20,047 bases of DNA from Enterobacterales bacterium (GTDB lineage Bacteria; Pseudomonadota; Gammaproteobacteria; Enterobacterales; Succinivibrionaceae): contig CAAGDP010000055.1 in assembly GCA_900768635.1 (NCBI GenBank), positions 1 to 20,047 of the forward strand. Direction: 5' to 3'. Under the pieces are notes generated by a model that saw only the letters and a list, made by a program, of their open reading frames with translations, ran no database searches and had not been told where the DNA came from. Positions 7,066 through 14,890 of this stretch are shown piece by piece. Position numbers and translations under genes: made by a program. The stretch's first letter is position 1; every line of letters starts with the position of its first letter.

Positions 7066-7551
7066 CTATTGATCTGAGCAATCATCTTCAGTAGGTAGCT
7101 TTGCTACGTCATCCATCTTGGATTTAAGTGCATTGGCATAACACTTTTCTTTCTGGGCACGAGCCTGAGAAGGTTTCAGATTCTGAACAGAAATATCACA
7201 CTTATTAAGATTTGCTATATAAGTATCTTCGATCTTTCTGCGATAGTATCTGATCTTTTCGTTATGAAGATCCTGACATCCTTTGATAAGTTCTTCCTCG
7301 TTTCTGGAATTTTTCTTTTCTGCCAGTTTTTTCTTCTGCTCTTTGATCTTCTGAATTGTCTTAAGCTCAGAAGGTGAGAAAACAGTATCTATAAGACTGA
7401 ATTGCGTTTCTGCATTGTCACGGGGTGGTTGTTGTGAATAATGAGTGACGCCCTTGGCATCCACCCAGCTGTAAATTTGTGCAGCCATCAGATCTCCGGT
7501 TACGACACTGGCAAAAATAGCCGCACAAGCCATAAATGATAAGTGTTTCAT
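7066..7551 (-). CDS. Periplasmic DUF4124-domain protein
   Basis: A 161-residue exported protein. Residues 1-24 are a signal peptide (short positive start, hydrophobic FMACAAIFASVV, Ala-rich cleavage region around MAAQ). The mature N-terminus has IYSWVDAKGVTHYSQQPP, the defining DUF4124 motif: a small beta fold found at the start of many gammaproteobacterial periplasmic proteins, function unknown. After about residue 60 comes a long, highly charged helical region (KIKEQKKKLAEKKNSRNEEE). Three or more cysteines in the C-terminal half (KGC, NKC, EKC, DDC) could form disulfides in the periplasm. AGGA lies 6-7 nt before ATG. It is a single-gene unit with its own terminator, divergent from the GGDEF gene. 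No specific role can be assigned. Confidence 0.85.
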   Translation of the reverse strand: MKHLSFMACAAIFASVVTGDLMAAQIYSWVDAKGVTHYSQQPPRDNAETQFSLIDTVFSPSELKTIQKIKEQKKKLAEKKNSRNEEELIKGCQDLHNEKIRYYRRKIEDTYIANLNKCDISVQNLKPSQARAQKEKCYANALKSKMDDVAKLPTEDDCSDQ

Positions 7552-7948
7552 TAGTTATCCTATAATCTCCTTTCTAAATTATCACACAGAATATAGATAG
7601 TGGGGTAAGAGAATTATCATATCATGTGATGAAAGCGTAAAAATTTCATGATGAATGTTTTATTTTCTGAAACCGGTCACACAGTTGATTATCAATTTAT
7701 CATAATAATTTCAGTTGGAAGAACTTAATCTGGAAAATTCGTTTTGGATAGTTCGCCATAAAGTTTTAATGCAGATTTGCAACAGTATTTTTATGCTATT
7801 TCAGGATTGCAATCTGGTGATTAGTAACAACTCAGTAGCTGTCATGGATCTCAATTGGAGTTACTCGATGTACTAAAGCTGTTATTAATAGTTTATACTA
7901 AAAGTAGGATGGTTGTTATCATTTTGCAACTGTAGGATTTTCGAATTC
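7552..7948. other. Divergent intergenic region between the DUF4124 and GGDEF genes
   Basis: About 397 bp carrying the control regions of two divergent genes. For the plus-strand gene a TATACT box (7894-7899) lies 50 nt before the chosen ATG, with no good -35. On the minus side a GATAAT-like box (RC around 7575-7580) precedes the DUF4124 gene. Around 7618-7655 imperfect TCATGTGATGAA / TTTCATGATGAA motifs face each other and might be a regulator site. No small gene or RNA gene is evident. Confidence 0.4.
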
Positions 7949-10900
7949 ATGTCACAGACTATTGCATCTTTGCTTGAAAGATATTATCAAAGCACCAGTT
8001 CATCTCGGGGCAATGATTGTCTGTTTTTATCAACTGACGATCAGAATGATTTCCGGGAAACGGTGGATCAGTATATATCATCGCAACAGATTAAGGCAGT
8101 AGTCCGCATTCAGCTTGACAAGGAAGATCTTTTATCACCTTTGGGTGTTGTAAAAAAACTTTTCTGGGGTTTGGCGGAGATTGTCAGCTCCGACCCAACC
8201 AAATATTTTGAAGGACAGGTTTCTCTTCATCCGGATCGTGCATATATTGTGGATTTTCTTCTGGGTAAACCTCTGATCCATCTGGAGTACCAGCTTCAGT
8301 ATGAAATCAATTTTCTGCATCTACAGAAGAAAAACGCAATGTTGGATTTGTTTTATGATTTGTGCCGATTTGATAAATTTATCCTGATATGTATTTCCGA
8401 ATTTCAATATGCCAGTAGTTGGATTCTGAATTTTTTTCTCGATATTATCAAAAATTTGCAGAATGGCCCTCGCTTTCTTTTTTTCTCGGCTTTTGTTCCC
8501 TTTGGTAATGATAAATTTAAAGAGCAGGATGATACCTGGTCAGGCTGGTCCTGGGAAATGGAATGCCGTGGCAAGCTGATCCATGTTCCTTTAAACAAGG
8601 CTGCCCACACCGGTAAAAAGATTTACTGGGATCATAATACCGGACATTCCTTCTGTGACTTGACACTACAGGAAAAACTGGATTTTGCGCAAAATCTTAT
8701 GGATATCCTTTGTCTTCAGGAAGCTTATATTATTCTTAAAATGCTTTTTGAAGATAATTCAGTTATCTATTCCAATCCGATAAAAAACCGCATTATCCTT
8801 CTCTTTGGAAGATGCCAGCTATTTTTGAATCGCTATGAAGAGGCAATGATTTCCTTCGACCGACTGGGAGATCTGGGACATACTCATAATGATGAAACTC
8901 TCATGTGTCTGGCTAATCTGGAGATGGCCTACACCAATATGTACCGGGGAGATTTCAAAGTAGCAAAGCGTTATATAGCCTATTGCCAGAAGTTTTCCCA
9001 GACGGTTTCCGATGATGATTTGGTACTTCAGGTCAGATACTGTGAATTTCTGGTGTATGATGCTGCCTCCAGTGCTTATTCCTATGACAAGATCAAAGTT
9101 CTAATCGACAAACTTAATCTTCATGATAAAAAGCGTGAACTGGTAAATGTGCTGGCCAGAACTTATTCTCAGGAGCCTTGCAACCCTCAGACTCTTACAA
9201 ATGAGATGTGTATCAATTATATTACCGAGGCAATTGATATTGCCAAACGGGAAAACTTCGAATTGGAACTGGCAGGGGCATATCAGTCATTAGGTGTTGT
9301 TAATGTTAAACGTAATAATATTGATGGAGCAATACAATATTTCAAACTGAGCGAGACCATACGCAGTAAAATCAATATTCCCGTTGAGCAGGCTCGCATA
9401 CAGAACGGTATTGGTTATCTTTACTGCCTTAAGGAAAATTTTTCTGATGCATTGGAATATTTTATTTCTGCTATGCGATCAGTTCTCAATACCACGGTAG
9501 TTTCGGAAATTTCCAGTGCTCTTTACAATATTGCCTGGGTTTATTTTCTTACAGGGTCCTGGGAAAATTCCCTGAAAGTTCTGAAGACTTTGTGGGAAAT
9601 TCTGAAGATTAAGGATGCCAAGTATTTTCCTTTCCGCAATATTCATGATGTGTTTATTCTCCAGGGATTAAACTACTATTTTCTTGGTCAGATTGTCCAC
9701 GCAACCAGAGCTGTTCGTAACAGTCAGAATCTTGATATTGCCATTTCTGATCAGGGCAGTATGCTCCGTCCGCTCCTTCAGGCACTTATTGCTCTTAAAC
9801 ATAATGACATTAATGGTGTCAGTGCCTATATTAGTGAATCCCGGTTATACCTTAATAAGAATCAGGCTCAGCTCAGTACTTTGCACGAACTTCTTTTTCA
9901 TCGATGTCTGGTATATATATACCGTAGCACCAGACAAACAGAGCAGGCTTTCCATGAACTGAAGATGGCTATTGATATCTGTCGTAAGAATAAATATCTG
10001 AACTACGGATTACAAAAGGTAAAAAATGCTTGGAACAGAGCTTTCTTCAGTTGTAAGCTGGATATTCCTATTCCGGAGGCTGAACTGACTCAATGTCTGT
10101 ATATGGTTAAGCAGGAACAGACCATGGCAGAATTGTTAAAGCAGGTTAACGGGTTGCGTCTATGTTCAATTTTGCAGAAATTAACCAGCTCCTATGAGGA
10201 TATCCGGTATATTTCATCGGAGACCTTGCGTCTTATCTGTATGCATTTTAATGTACAGGGTGGATTTATTTATGTCAAAAAAGCCGGTGAGTACGATATT
10301 CTCTGCACTTATAGCCAATGGAAAAATCTGGATTATTCATACGACTCTTTCGCTGAATTTATCCAGCAGAATCAGCATAAAAAACAACAGATTTTCAATA
10401 AAGTATCCATAAATAATACTTTATTTTCTTCTGTTCTTCTCCTTCCTCTGAAGGATGGACAGGAGATTATCGGGCATATTGTACTTACTACCTATGTAGG
10501 TGATTTTGTTACTGATGCCAATGAGTTAGAGACAATAAACTTTATTACCAATCAGTTTGCCAGCAGAGTGGTTAATCTGTGGCAGCGTGATATGCTGGTA
10601 ACTGTAAGTTCTCATGATCAGCTTACCGGATTGAAGAATCGTCAGTATTTCCAGAAACTGGTATTTGATATTAAAAGTTGCAGTAATACTGTGCTGGTAT
10701 TTATCGATCTTGATAATTTTAAGAATTACAACGATACCTATGGTCATAAGGTGGGAGATAAACTGCTTATCTGGTTTTCCGAGCTTTTGCAGGCTGAGGA
10801 AAACAAAAATTGTCAGGTATGTCGCTGGGGTGGAGATGAATTCCTGATCCTCTTTACTGATACTGAGGAGAAAACTGCTTTTGACTGTGTATCAAAATTA

Positions 10901-11137
10901 CGCAAAAACTTAAAAGGACGCCGAGGTTTCATTAAGGAACTGGAAGAATATCTTAAGATCCCTGTTTCTATTCCTGAAGATCGTTATCTGGATTTCTCAG
11001 CAGGTCTATGTTACGCAAAAGCAGAAGATACGCAGGTGCGTGGAAGTAGGATGTTATCTCTGGCAGATAATTTCCTTTATGAAGTTAAAAAGTCCGGAAA
11101 GGCTCAGATTAAATCTGTTCGATATACATCATCCTGA
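7949..11137 (+). CDS. Multi-domain diguanylate cyclase: degenerate STAND-like, TPR, GAF-like, GGDEF
   Basis: A 1062-residue soluble signalling protein predicted to make c-di-GMP from two GTP. The C-terminal GGDEF domain (about 890-1055) looks active: DQLTGLKNR at its start, metal ligand D920 in IDLDNFKNYNDTYGH, and an intact GGDEF at 961-965 (RWGGDEF). The inhibitory RxxD I-site is absent (NKNC at that position). Residues about 735-880 look like a GAF sensor. Residues about 245-700 are TPR-like helical pairs (e.g. AGAYQSLGVVNVKRNNIDGA). The first 240 residues resemble the AAA/STAND domain of MalT-type proteins: FILICISEFQYASSW near 143-157 sits where Walker B normally is, but no Walker A is visible and the Asp pair is lost. 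No membrane segments. ATG 7949 (TAGGA at 7933) is preferred to the upstream TTG at 7913. It is monocistronic. The ligand is unknown. Confidence 0.85.
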   Translation: MSQTIASLLERYYQSTSSSRGNDCLFLSTDDQNDFRETVDQYISSQQIKAVVRIQLDKEDLLSPLGVVKKLFWGLAEIVSSDPTKYFEGQVSLHPDRAYIVDFLLGKPLIHLEYQLQYEINFLHLQKKNAMLDLFYDLCRFDKFILICISEFQYASSWILNFFLDIIKNLQNGPRFLFFSAFVPFGNDKFKEQDDTWSGWSWEMECRGKLIHVPLNKAAHTGKKIYWDHNTGHSFCDLTLQEKLDFAQNLMDILCLQEAYIILKMLFEDNSVIYSNPIKNRIILLFGRCQLFLNRYEEAMISFDRLGDLGHTHNDETLMCLANLEMAYTNMYRGDFKVAKRYIAYCQKFSQTVSDDDLVLQVRYCEFLVYDAASSAYSYDKIKVLIDKLNLHDKKRELVNVLARTYSQEPCNPQTLTNEMCINYITEAIDIAKRENFELELAGAYQSLGVVNVKRNNIDGAIQYFKLSETIRSKINIPVEQARIQNGIGYLYCLKENFSDALEYFISAMRSVLNTTVVSEISSALYNIAWVYFLTGSWENSLKVLKTLWEILKIKDAKYFPFRNIHDVFILQGLNYYFLGQIVHATRAVRNSQNLDIAISDQGSMLRPLLQALIALKHNDINGVSAYISESRLYLNKNQAQLSTLHELLFHRCLVYIYRSTRQTEQAFHELKMAIDICRKNKYLNYGLQKVKNAWNRAFFSCKLDIPIPEAELTQCLYMVKQEQTMAELLKQVNGLRLCSILQKLTSSYEDIRYISSETLRLICMHFNVQGGFIYVKKAGEYDILCTYSQWKNLDYSYDSFAEFIQQNQHKKQQIFNKVSINNTLFSSVLLLPLKDGQEIIGHIVLTTYVGDFVTDANELETINFITNQFASRVVNLWQRDMLVTVSSHDQLTGLKNRQYFQKLVFDIKSCSNTVLVFIDLDNFKNYNDTYGHKVGDKLLIWFSELLQAEENKNCQVCRWGGDEFLILFTDTEEKTAFDCVSKLRKNLKGRRGFIKELEEYLKIPVSIPEDRYLDFSAGLCYAKAEDTQVRGSRMLSLADNFLYEVKKSGKAQIKSVRYTSS

Positions 11138-11247
11138 TGTTATTTTCTTGCAGTAGATAATAGTCTGTTTCTGAGAGAGATTGATCTGAATATGATATTT
11201 TCATAATCATCTGATCTGCAAATCTCACATATTCGCAAATCATCCCT

Positions 11248-11293
11248 GTATAACTGAAACATTTTCATCCACTTGCTTTATAATCAGACGATA
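11248..11293 (+). repeat. 46-bp promoter-like repeat, copy 2
   Basis: Partner of 515-560 (38 of 46 identical by eye). It contains a perfect TATAAT at 11279-11284, with GAAACA 17 bp upstream (11256-11261). It is followed at 11314-11326 by AGGAGTG and ATG, i.e. a complete gene start whose coding part is lost. Confidence 0.6.
11256..11284 (+). promoter_or_regulatory. Putative orphan sigma-70 promoter
   Basis: TATAAT (11279-11284) with a weak -35 (GAAACA) at 17-bp spacing, the same layout as before yoaA. It drives no intact gene: transcription would run into the antisense strand of the ISL3 remnant and then the 3' side of nth. Confidence 0.4.
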
Positions 11294-11323
11294 AGCATCA
11301 TCTAGCAAAAATCAGGAGTGAAT

Positions 11324-11467
11324 ATGGCAGTAATGATTTACCGCATTTATTCAGCTGGGAGGGAAAAATATGTCACTTACTATAAATCTGGGTATAGTCT
11401 TAACGCCATGTTCTTTACAGGATACTCTTTGAGTATAGCTGTACAATTCAACCGTGATGCCATCTAA
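11324..11467 (+). pseudogene. Severed gene start (promoter, SD and first codons only)
   Basis: ATG at 11324 has a strong SD (AGGAG, 11314-11318) and an upstream promoter, but the 47-codon frame (MAVMIYRIYSAGREK...) soon runs antisense through an ISL3 transposase remnant that begins by 11351. Probably only the first 8 or 9 codons belong to the original gene and the rest is a chance opening. The original product cannot be named. Confidence 0.4.
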
Positions 11468-11661
11468 ATCCAAGGCTCGCCACTTATGGTATTCATGACT
11501 CCTGTCATAAACAGGACATCTTTTTCCGCATATCGGACATTGGTTTGATTGGCTCTTAAGAGGATGGAGATATACACGTAAGTCATCTTCAGAAAACTGA
11601 AATTATCAATTACCGAATTACTGATTGAAAGATGCTTCTTTAATAAAGCAACCGTATCAGT
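11351..11661 (-). pseudogene. ISL3-type transposase N-terminal remnant (zinc-finger region)
   Basis: On the minus strand, the frame from 11602 down to a stop at 11351-11353 reads QCPICGKRCPVYDRSHEYHK, then WRALDLDGITVELYSYTQRV and SCKEHGVKTIP. The two Cys pairs (CPIC and C...C..HGVKT) and the WRALDL strand are the zf-ISL3 DNA-binding region at the start of ISL3 transposases. Upstream, an SD (AAGGAG, 11672-11667) and about 20 codons (DTVALLKKHLSISNSVIDNF) lie in a different frame, so a frameshift falls near 11600. All of the catalytic domain is missing. It sits between the GGDEF gene and nth and appears to have destroyed a plus-strand gene start. Confidence 0.75.
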
Positions 11662-11737
11662 TTGCTCTCCTTAATTATTATTAACTGACAAAATACTGAA
11701 AGGAGATGGTCTTTTCAATTCAAATTTTCAAAGAACT

Positions 11738-11761
11738 TTAAAAATCAGGTTAAGACCTGAT
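11738..11761 (-). terminator. Intrinsic terminator of the rnfABCDGE-nth operon
   Basis: On the minus strand ATCAGGT-CTTA-ACCTGAT forms a 7-bp perfect stem with a 4-nt loop (11744-11761), followed by TTTTTAAAG. It lies 37 bp after the nth stop, where the operon would be expected to end. Confidence 0.8.
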
Positions 11762-11798
11762 AATTATGACAGGTGAAAATAAGCTAAAGGATTAGCAT

Positions 11799-12467
11799 TT
11801 AATTGCTGCCGGCTTTTTTTGATTGCTTCAGTATTTTCTGTTTATCCCGGCAGGTGCAGAGATCATTTAATGTGCAGGTGGTGCACAGGGGATTTCTGGC
11901 TCGACAGATTCTGCGACCATGAAGAAGCAGATAGTGGTGAGCATAGGTAAGATCGCATCCCTGAAGGACCTTGGACAGATCCAGACTGATTTTGTCGGGA
12001 TTTTGTGAAGAAGAGAGTTTAAGCCGGTTCGCTACCCGGTGAATGTGAGTATCTACGGCAATTACCGGCTCTCCAAAACCGACATTAAGTACGACCCGGG
12101 CAGTTTTTCCTCCTACCCCGGGAAGTTTAATAAGATCCTCAAAAGTGTGGGGTACTTCATCTTGAAAATCGTTATGGAGCATCCGGGCGGTCTCAGCCAG
12201 ATTATGACTTTTCGTCCGGGCAAGACCTATGCTTTTAATAATGGAAAATATGTTCTCTTCACCCAGCTCCATCATTTGCAGAGGGGTATTAGCCTTTTGA
12301 AACAGTACTGCGGTAACTTCATTAACCCGTTTGTCAGTAGTTTGTGCAGACAACATTACGGCAGTCAGTAACTCAAAGTTTGAGGAGTAATTAAGTTCGC
12401 TTCGCGGATCAGGTATGCTGATTTCCAGCCTGCTCATTATCTCTTTTACACGTTCTCTGCTTTTCAT
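11799..12467 (-). CDS. nth: Endonuclease III (DNA glycosylase/AP lyase)
   Basis: Removes oxidised pyrimidines from DNA and nicks the resulting abasic site in base-excision repair. The HhH motif LPGVGGKTA carries catalytic Lys K121, and the conserved Asp is D139 in VDTHIHRV. The C-terminal 4Fe-4S loop is C188-x6-C195-x2-C198-x5-C204, the canonical spacing. At 222 residues it is slightly longer than the E. coli protein (211), with a Lys-rich tail. It starts 12 bp after the rnfE stop as the last gene of the operon, the usual gammaproteobacterial position, and a terminator follows. Confidence 0.97.
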   Translation of the reverse strand: MKSRERVKEIMSRLEISIPDPRSELNYSSNFELLTAVMLSAQTTDKRVNEVTAVLFQKANTPLQMMELGEENIFSIIKSIGLARTKSHNLAETARMLHNDFQDEVPHTFEDLIKLPGVGGKTARVVLNVGFGEPVIAVDTHIHRVANRLKLSSSQNPDKISLDLSKVLQGCDLTYAHHYLLLHGRRICRARNPLCTTCTLNDLCTCRDKQKILKQSKKAGSN

Positions 12468-12479
12468 ATCAGATCCTGA

Positions 12480-13121
12480 TTAGTGCTGAGTTTTGCCACT
12501 CAGCATATTTTTACAGGCGATTAGTATTCCAATGGTAATAAACGCGCCTGGTGGTAGAATTGCTATCATAAAAGTGCTGGAGGAAGGGAGAACGGTAATG
12601 TATGCATCGGCAAAGGATTTGCCGAAGAGTTGATCCAACCCCCTGAAAATTGTTCCAAAACCGATGATTTCCCGGATACTTCCCACCAAAATCAGAATAG
12701 CCGTATAACCAAACCCGGTGAAAAGTGCATCAAGAAAGGACATGAAAGGTGTATTCCGAACTGCATAGGATTCAGCATGACTGATAATGATGCAGTTAGT
12801 GACAATCAGGGAAATAAAAATACCCAGAGATTCATATACAGAAAACATATATGTTTTCATTAGAATTTCAATGGTGGTTACCAATGCTGAGATAATGAGA
12901 ATATAAGCCGGAATACGTACTTCAGGTATGATGAAATGCCGGCAGGCAGAGATCACCACATTACTGATAATAAGTACTGCAGTGGTGGCCAGTGCAAGAC
13001 CAAGGGCATTAACAGCAGTGGAAGTTACCGCCAAAGTAGGGCACAAACCTAAAATCTGTACCAGAATGGTATTGTTCTTCCAGACGTCTTCCTTAAAGAG
13101 TTCTATTATATTCTTCCACAT
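12480..13121 (-). CDS. rnfE: Rnf complex membrane subunit RnfE (RsxE)
   Basis: Integral membrane subunit of the ion-translocating ferredoxin:NAD+ oxidoreductase, related to RnfA and NqrD. It opens with the family segment NNTILVQILGLCPTLAVT and has about six hydrophobic helices (e.g. ATTAVLIISNVVISAC, ILVGSIREIIGFGTIF, FMIAILPPGAFITIGILIAC). The NCIIISHAESYA segment carries the Asn-Cys pair conserved in RnfA/E that in relatives holds an iron centre between the two subunits. Its 213 residues are near normal (231 in E. coli, which has a longer tail). It starts 3 bp after the rnfG stop. Confidence 0.96.
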   Translation of the reverse strand: MWKNIIELFKEDVWKNNTILVQILGLCPTLAVTSTAVNALGLALATTAVLIISNVVISACRHFIIPEVRIPAYILIISALVTTIEILMKTYMFSVYESLGIFISLIVTNCIIISHAESYAVRNTPFMSFLDALFTGFGYTAILILVGSIREIIGFGTIFRGLDQLFGKSFADAYITVLPSSSTFMIAILPPGAFITIGILIACKNMLSGKTQH

Positions 13122-13124
13122 AGT

Positions 13125-13757
13125 TTATTCCTGAGAAGAGGTTTTGCATTTATGGGATGATTCTACAATTGATCCCAGAGAAAGTTTCTTAAGCAATTTT
13201 TTTTCTGCATTGACGATGGCTCGGGGAGTCACAGTAGCTCCTGTTGTATAGGTAAAGTCACCGCCGTCTTTTTCCACTGCAAATTTTTTGTTTGCCAGAG
13301 AGGAGTTATTGAATTGATCAAGCCAGTTTCCGTTAGATCTTAGTACCCGATCTCCCAGACCTGGTGTTTCACTTTGACTGAGAACTTCGACGCGTTTTAT
13401 TTCTCCGTCAACATCAACTCCGGTGAGGAGCTCAATTGCTCCGGCATATCCTTCCAAAGTCATACTGCGTATCACATACCCTACAGCATTACCGTCTTTA
13501 AAGGCGGTATAAACTTCATATTCATGAGATTCTGTCAGTACCGGGTCCCGGTATAAGGTACAGCTTTCCACCAGATTGTTGTCATATTCAATACCCGGGA
13601 TCATTTTTCCAATCTGATCATTCAGTCGTTTGTTGGCAGCGTTTTTCACGTAGTCATCTGTGGAGGTATGTACAAAAACAATAAGGGACAATGACAGGAA
13701 GGTAAAAATTCCCAGACAGAATGCAGTTTTAAGACTTGATTTCAGTACATTATTCAT
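13125..13757 (-). CDS. rnfG: Rnf complex flavoprotein subunit RnfG (RsxG)
   Basis: Membrane-anchored periplasmic subunit carrying a covalent FMN. Residues 11-30 form the single N-terminal membrane helix. The flavinylation motif TTGATVTPRAIVNA places FMN on T175, and LSQSETPGLGDRV (126-138) is the other family hallmark. At 210 residues it is close to the E. coli protein. The FMN would be attached by an ApbE flavin transferase, which is not encoded in this window. It lies 21 bp after rnfD and 3 bp before rnfE. Confidence 0.96.
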   Translation of the reverse strand: MNNVLKSSLKTAFCLGIFTFLSLSLIVFVHTSTDDYVKNAANKRLNDQIGKMIPGIEYDNNLVESCTLYRDPVLTESHEYEVYTAFKDGNAVGYVIRSMTLEGYAGAIELLTGVDVDGEIKRVEVLSQSETPGLGDRVLRSNGNWLDQFNNSSLANKKFAVEKDGGDFTYTTGATVTPRAIVNAEKKLLKKLSLGSIVESSHKCKTSSQE

Positions 13758-13778
13758 AATGCTATTCCTTTGGGATCA

Positions 13779-14888
13779 TTATTCCATTGTCAACTTCAGG
13801 ATTTTTTTGGATCTGCTGCCGAAGCGACGAGGTCTGCAAAGTTTATTGATAAGCGGGTTAAAGCTGTTACCCAGAAGAGCACTGAAAGCCACAGCATCCG
13901 GATAGTTGCCAAAGGTTCTGATAATCACTACTGTTGCTCCCATAATCGCTGCAGAAATGATTTTTCCCTTGGTAGTTGTAGGAGATGATACCGGATCAGT
14001 AATAATAAAGAATGCTCCCATCATTGTTCCACCCAGAAAAAGATGTTCTGCAGGGTTGATGGTTATGAAGCCGTAGTGATTACCCAGATAGTTCAGGATT
14101 AATGCTGTAAGATACATAGCCAGCAGGTAGGCAAAGGGCTGAATAGTATGAATAAACCCGGTGATGATGAGTAATATTCCACCCAGAATATAGGCAAAGC
14201 TCAGAAGCATCATACTATTGCCATTAATATTATAGTCCAGCCAGTTTTTAATATAGGACTGTGTTCCCACATCATTATTGATGGCAATTCGAAATTTGTT
14301 CAGAGGTGTTGCGTAGGTAATACCGTCATAGCCATGGCTTTTCAGAGCTTCCTGATTATTATCCAATATGAGCTGAGATTTTTTATCACTCTGGGCCATC
14401 ATTACCATATTAAAGGATTTGGCAGGATTGTAGATATCCATATTTTGGGTGCTGGGAACAACCCAGAATCCCATAGGTCCGGGCACGGAGATCAGAAGAA
14501 AAATATATCCGGCCATAGCAGGATTAAAAGTATTCTGACCAAGACCACCGAAAGCATGTTTTACAAAGACTGTAGCGAAACAGATGCCCATAATAGACAG
14601 AACAGCATTAAGGTATGGAGGAATAGCCAGACAGAAAATCAGAGTAGTAACCTGCAGACTTAAATCCTTAAGTCCGGAAAGTGGTGAGCGTTTTCTGATA
14701 AGTAGAATCAGCATCTCCAATGTTGATGCAACTGCAGAGCAGATCAGAAAGTGCCAGACCAATCCCCATCCGAAAGAGAGAATGTGCACAATACAGGCGG
14801 GAATCAACCCTACAATCACCATAAACATAATAAAGGAAGTTGATTCTTTATTATGCATATGCGGAGAGCTTTCTTTTAAAAGCAACAT
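13779..14888 (-). CDS. rnfD: Rnf complex membrane flavoprotein subunit RnfD (RsxD)
   Basis: Integral membrane subunit with covalent FMN, related to NqrB. About eight to ten hydrophobic helices are visible. GLGQNTFNPAMAGY (115-128) is the family signature. The flavinylation region reads GITYATPLNKF, with T194 as the expected FMN-bearing threonine; the usual S/T-G-A-T has Tyr instead of Gly (TYAT). The C-terminal half has FLGGTMMGAFFIITDPVSSP, conserved in NqrB/RnfD. Its 369 residues are slightly longer than in E. coli (352). It begins 2 bp after rnfC. Confidence 0.95.
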   Translation of the reverse strand: MLLLKESSPHMHNKESTSFIMFMVIVGLIPACIVHILSFGWGLVWHFLICSAVASTLEMLILLIRKRSPLSGLKDLSLQVTTLIFCLAIPPYLNAVLSIMGICFATVFVKHAFGGLGQNTFNPAMAGYIFLLISVPGPMGFWVVPSTQNMDIYNPAKSFNMVMMAQSDKKSQLILDNNQEALKSHGYDGITYATPLNKFRIAINNDVGTQSYIKNWLDYNINGNSMMLLSFAYILGGILLIITGFIHTIQPFAYLLAMYLTALILNYLGNHYGFITINPAEHLFLGGTMMGAFFIITDPVSSPTTTKGKIISAAIMGATVVIIRTFGNYPDAVAFSALLGNSFNPLINKLCRPRRFGSRSKKILKLTME

Positions 14889-14890
14889 GG

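Noticed and set aside
7913..7948. TTG start adding 12 residues to the GGDEF protein.
   Set aside because: Non-ATG start with Cys-rich, unlikely residues; ATG 7949 has a TAGGA upstream and a normal N-terminus.
12039..12371. 110-codon plus-strand ORF antisense to nth.
   Set aside because: Fully explained as a shadow of the conserved nth gene.
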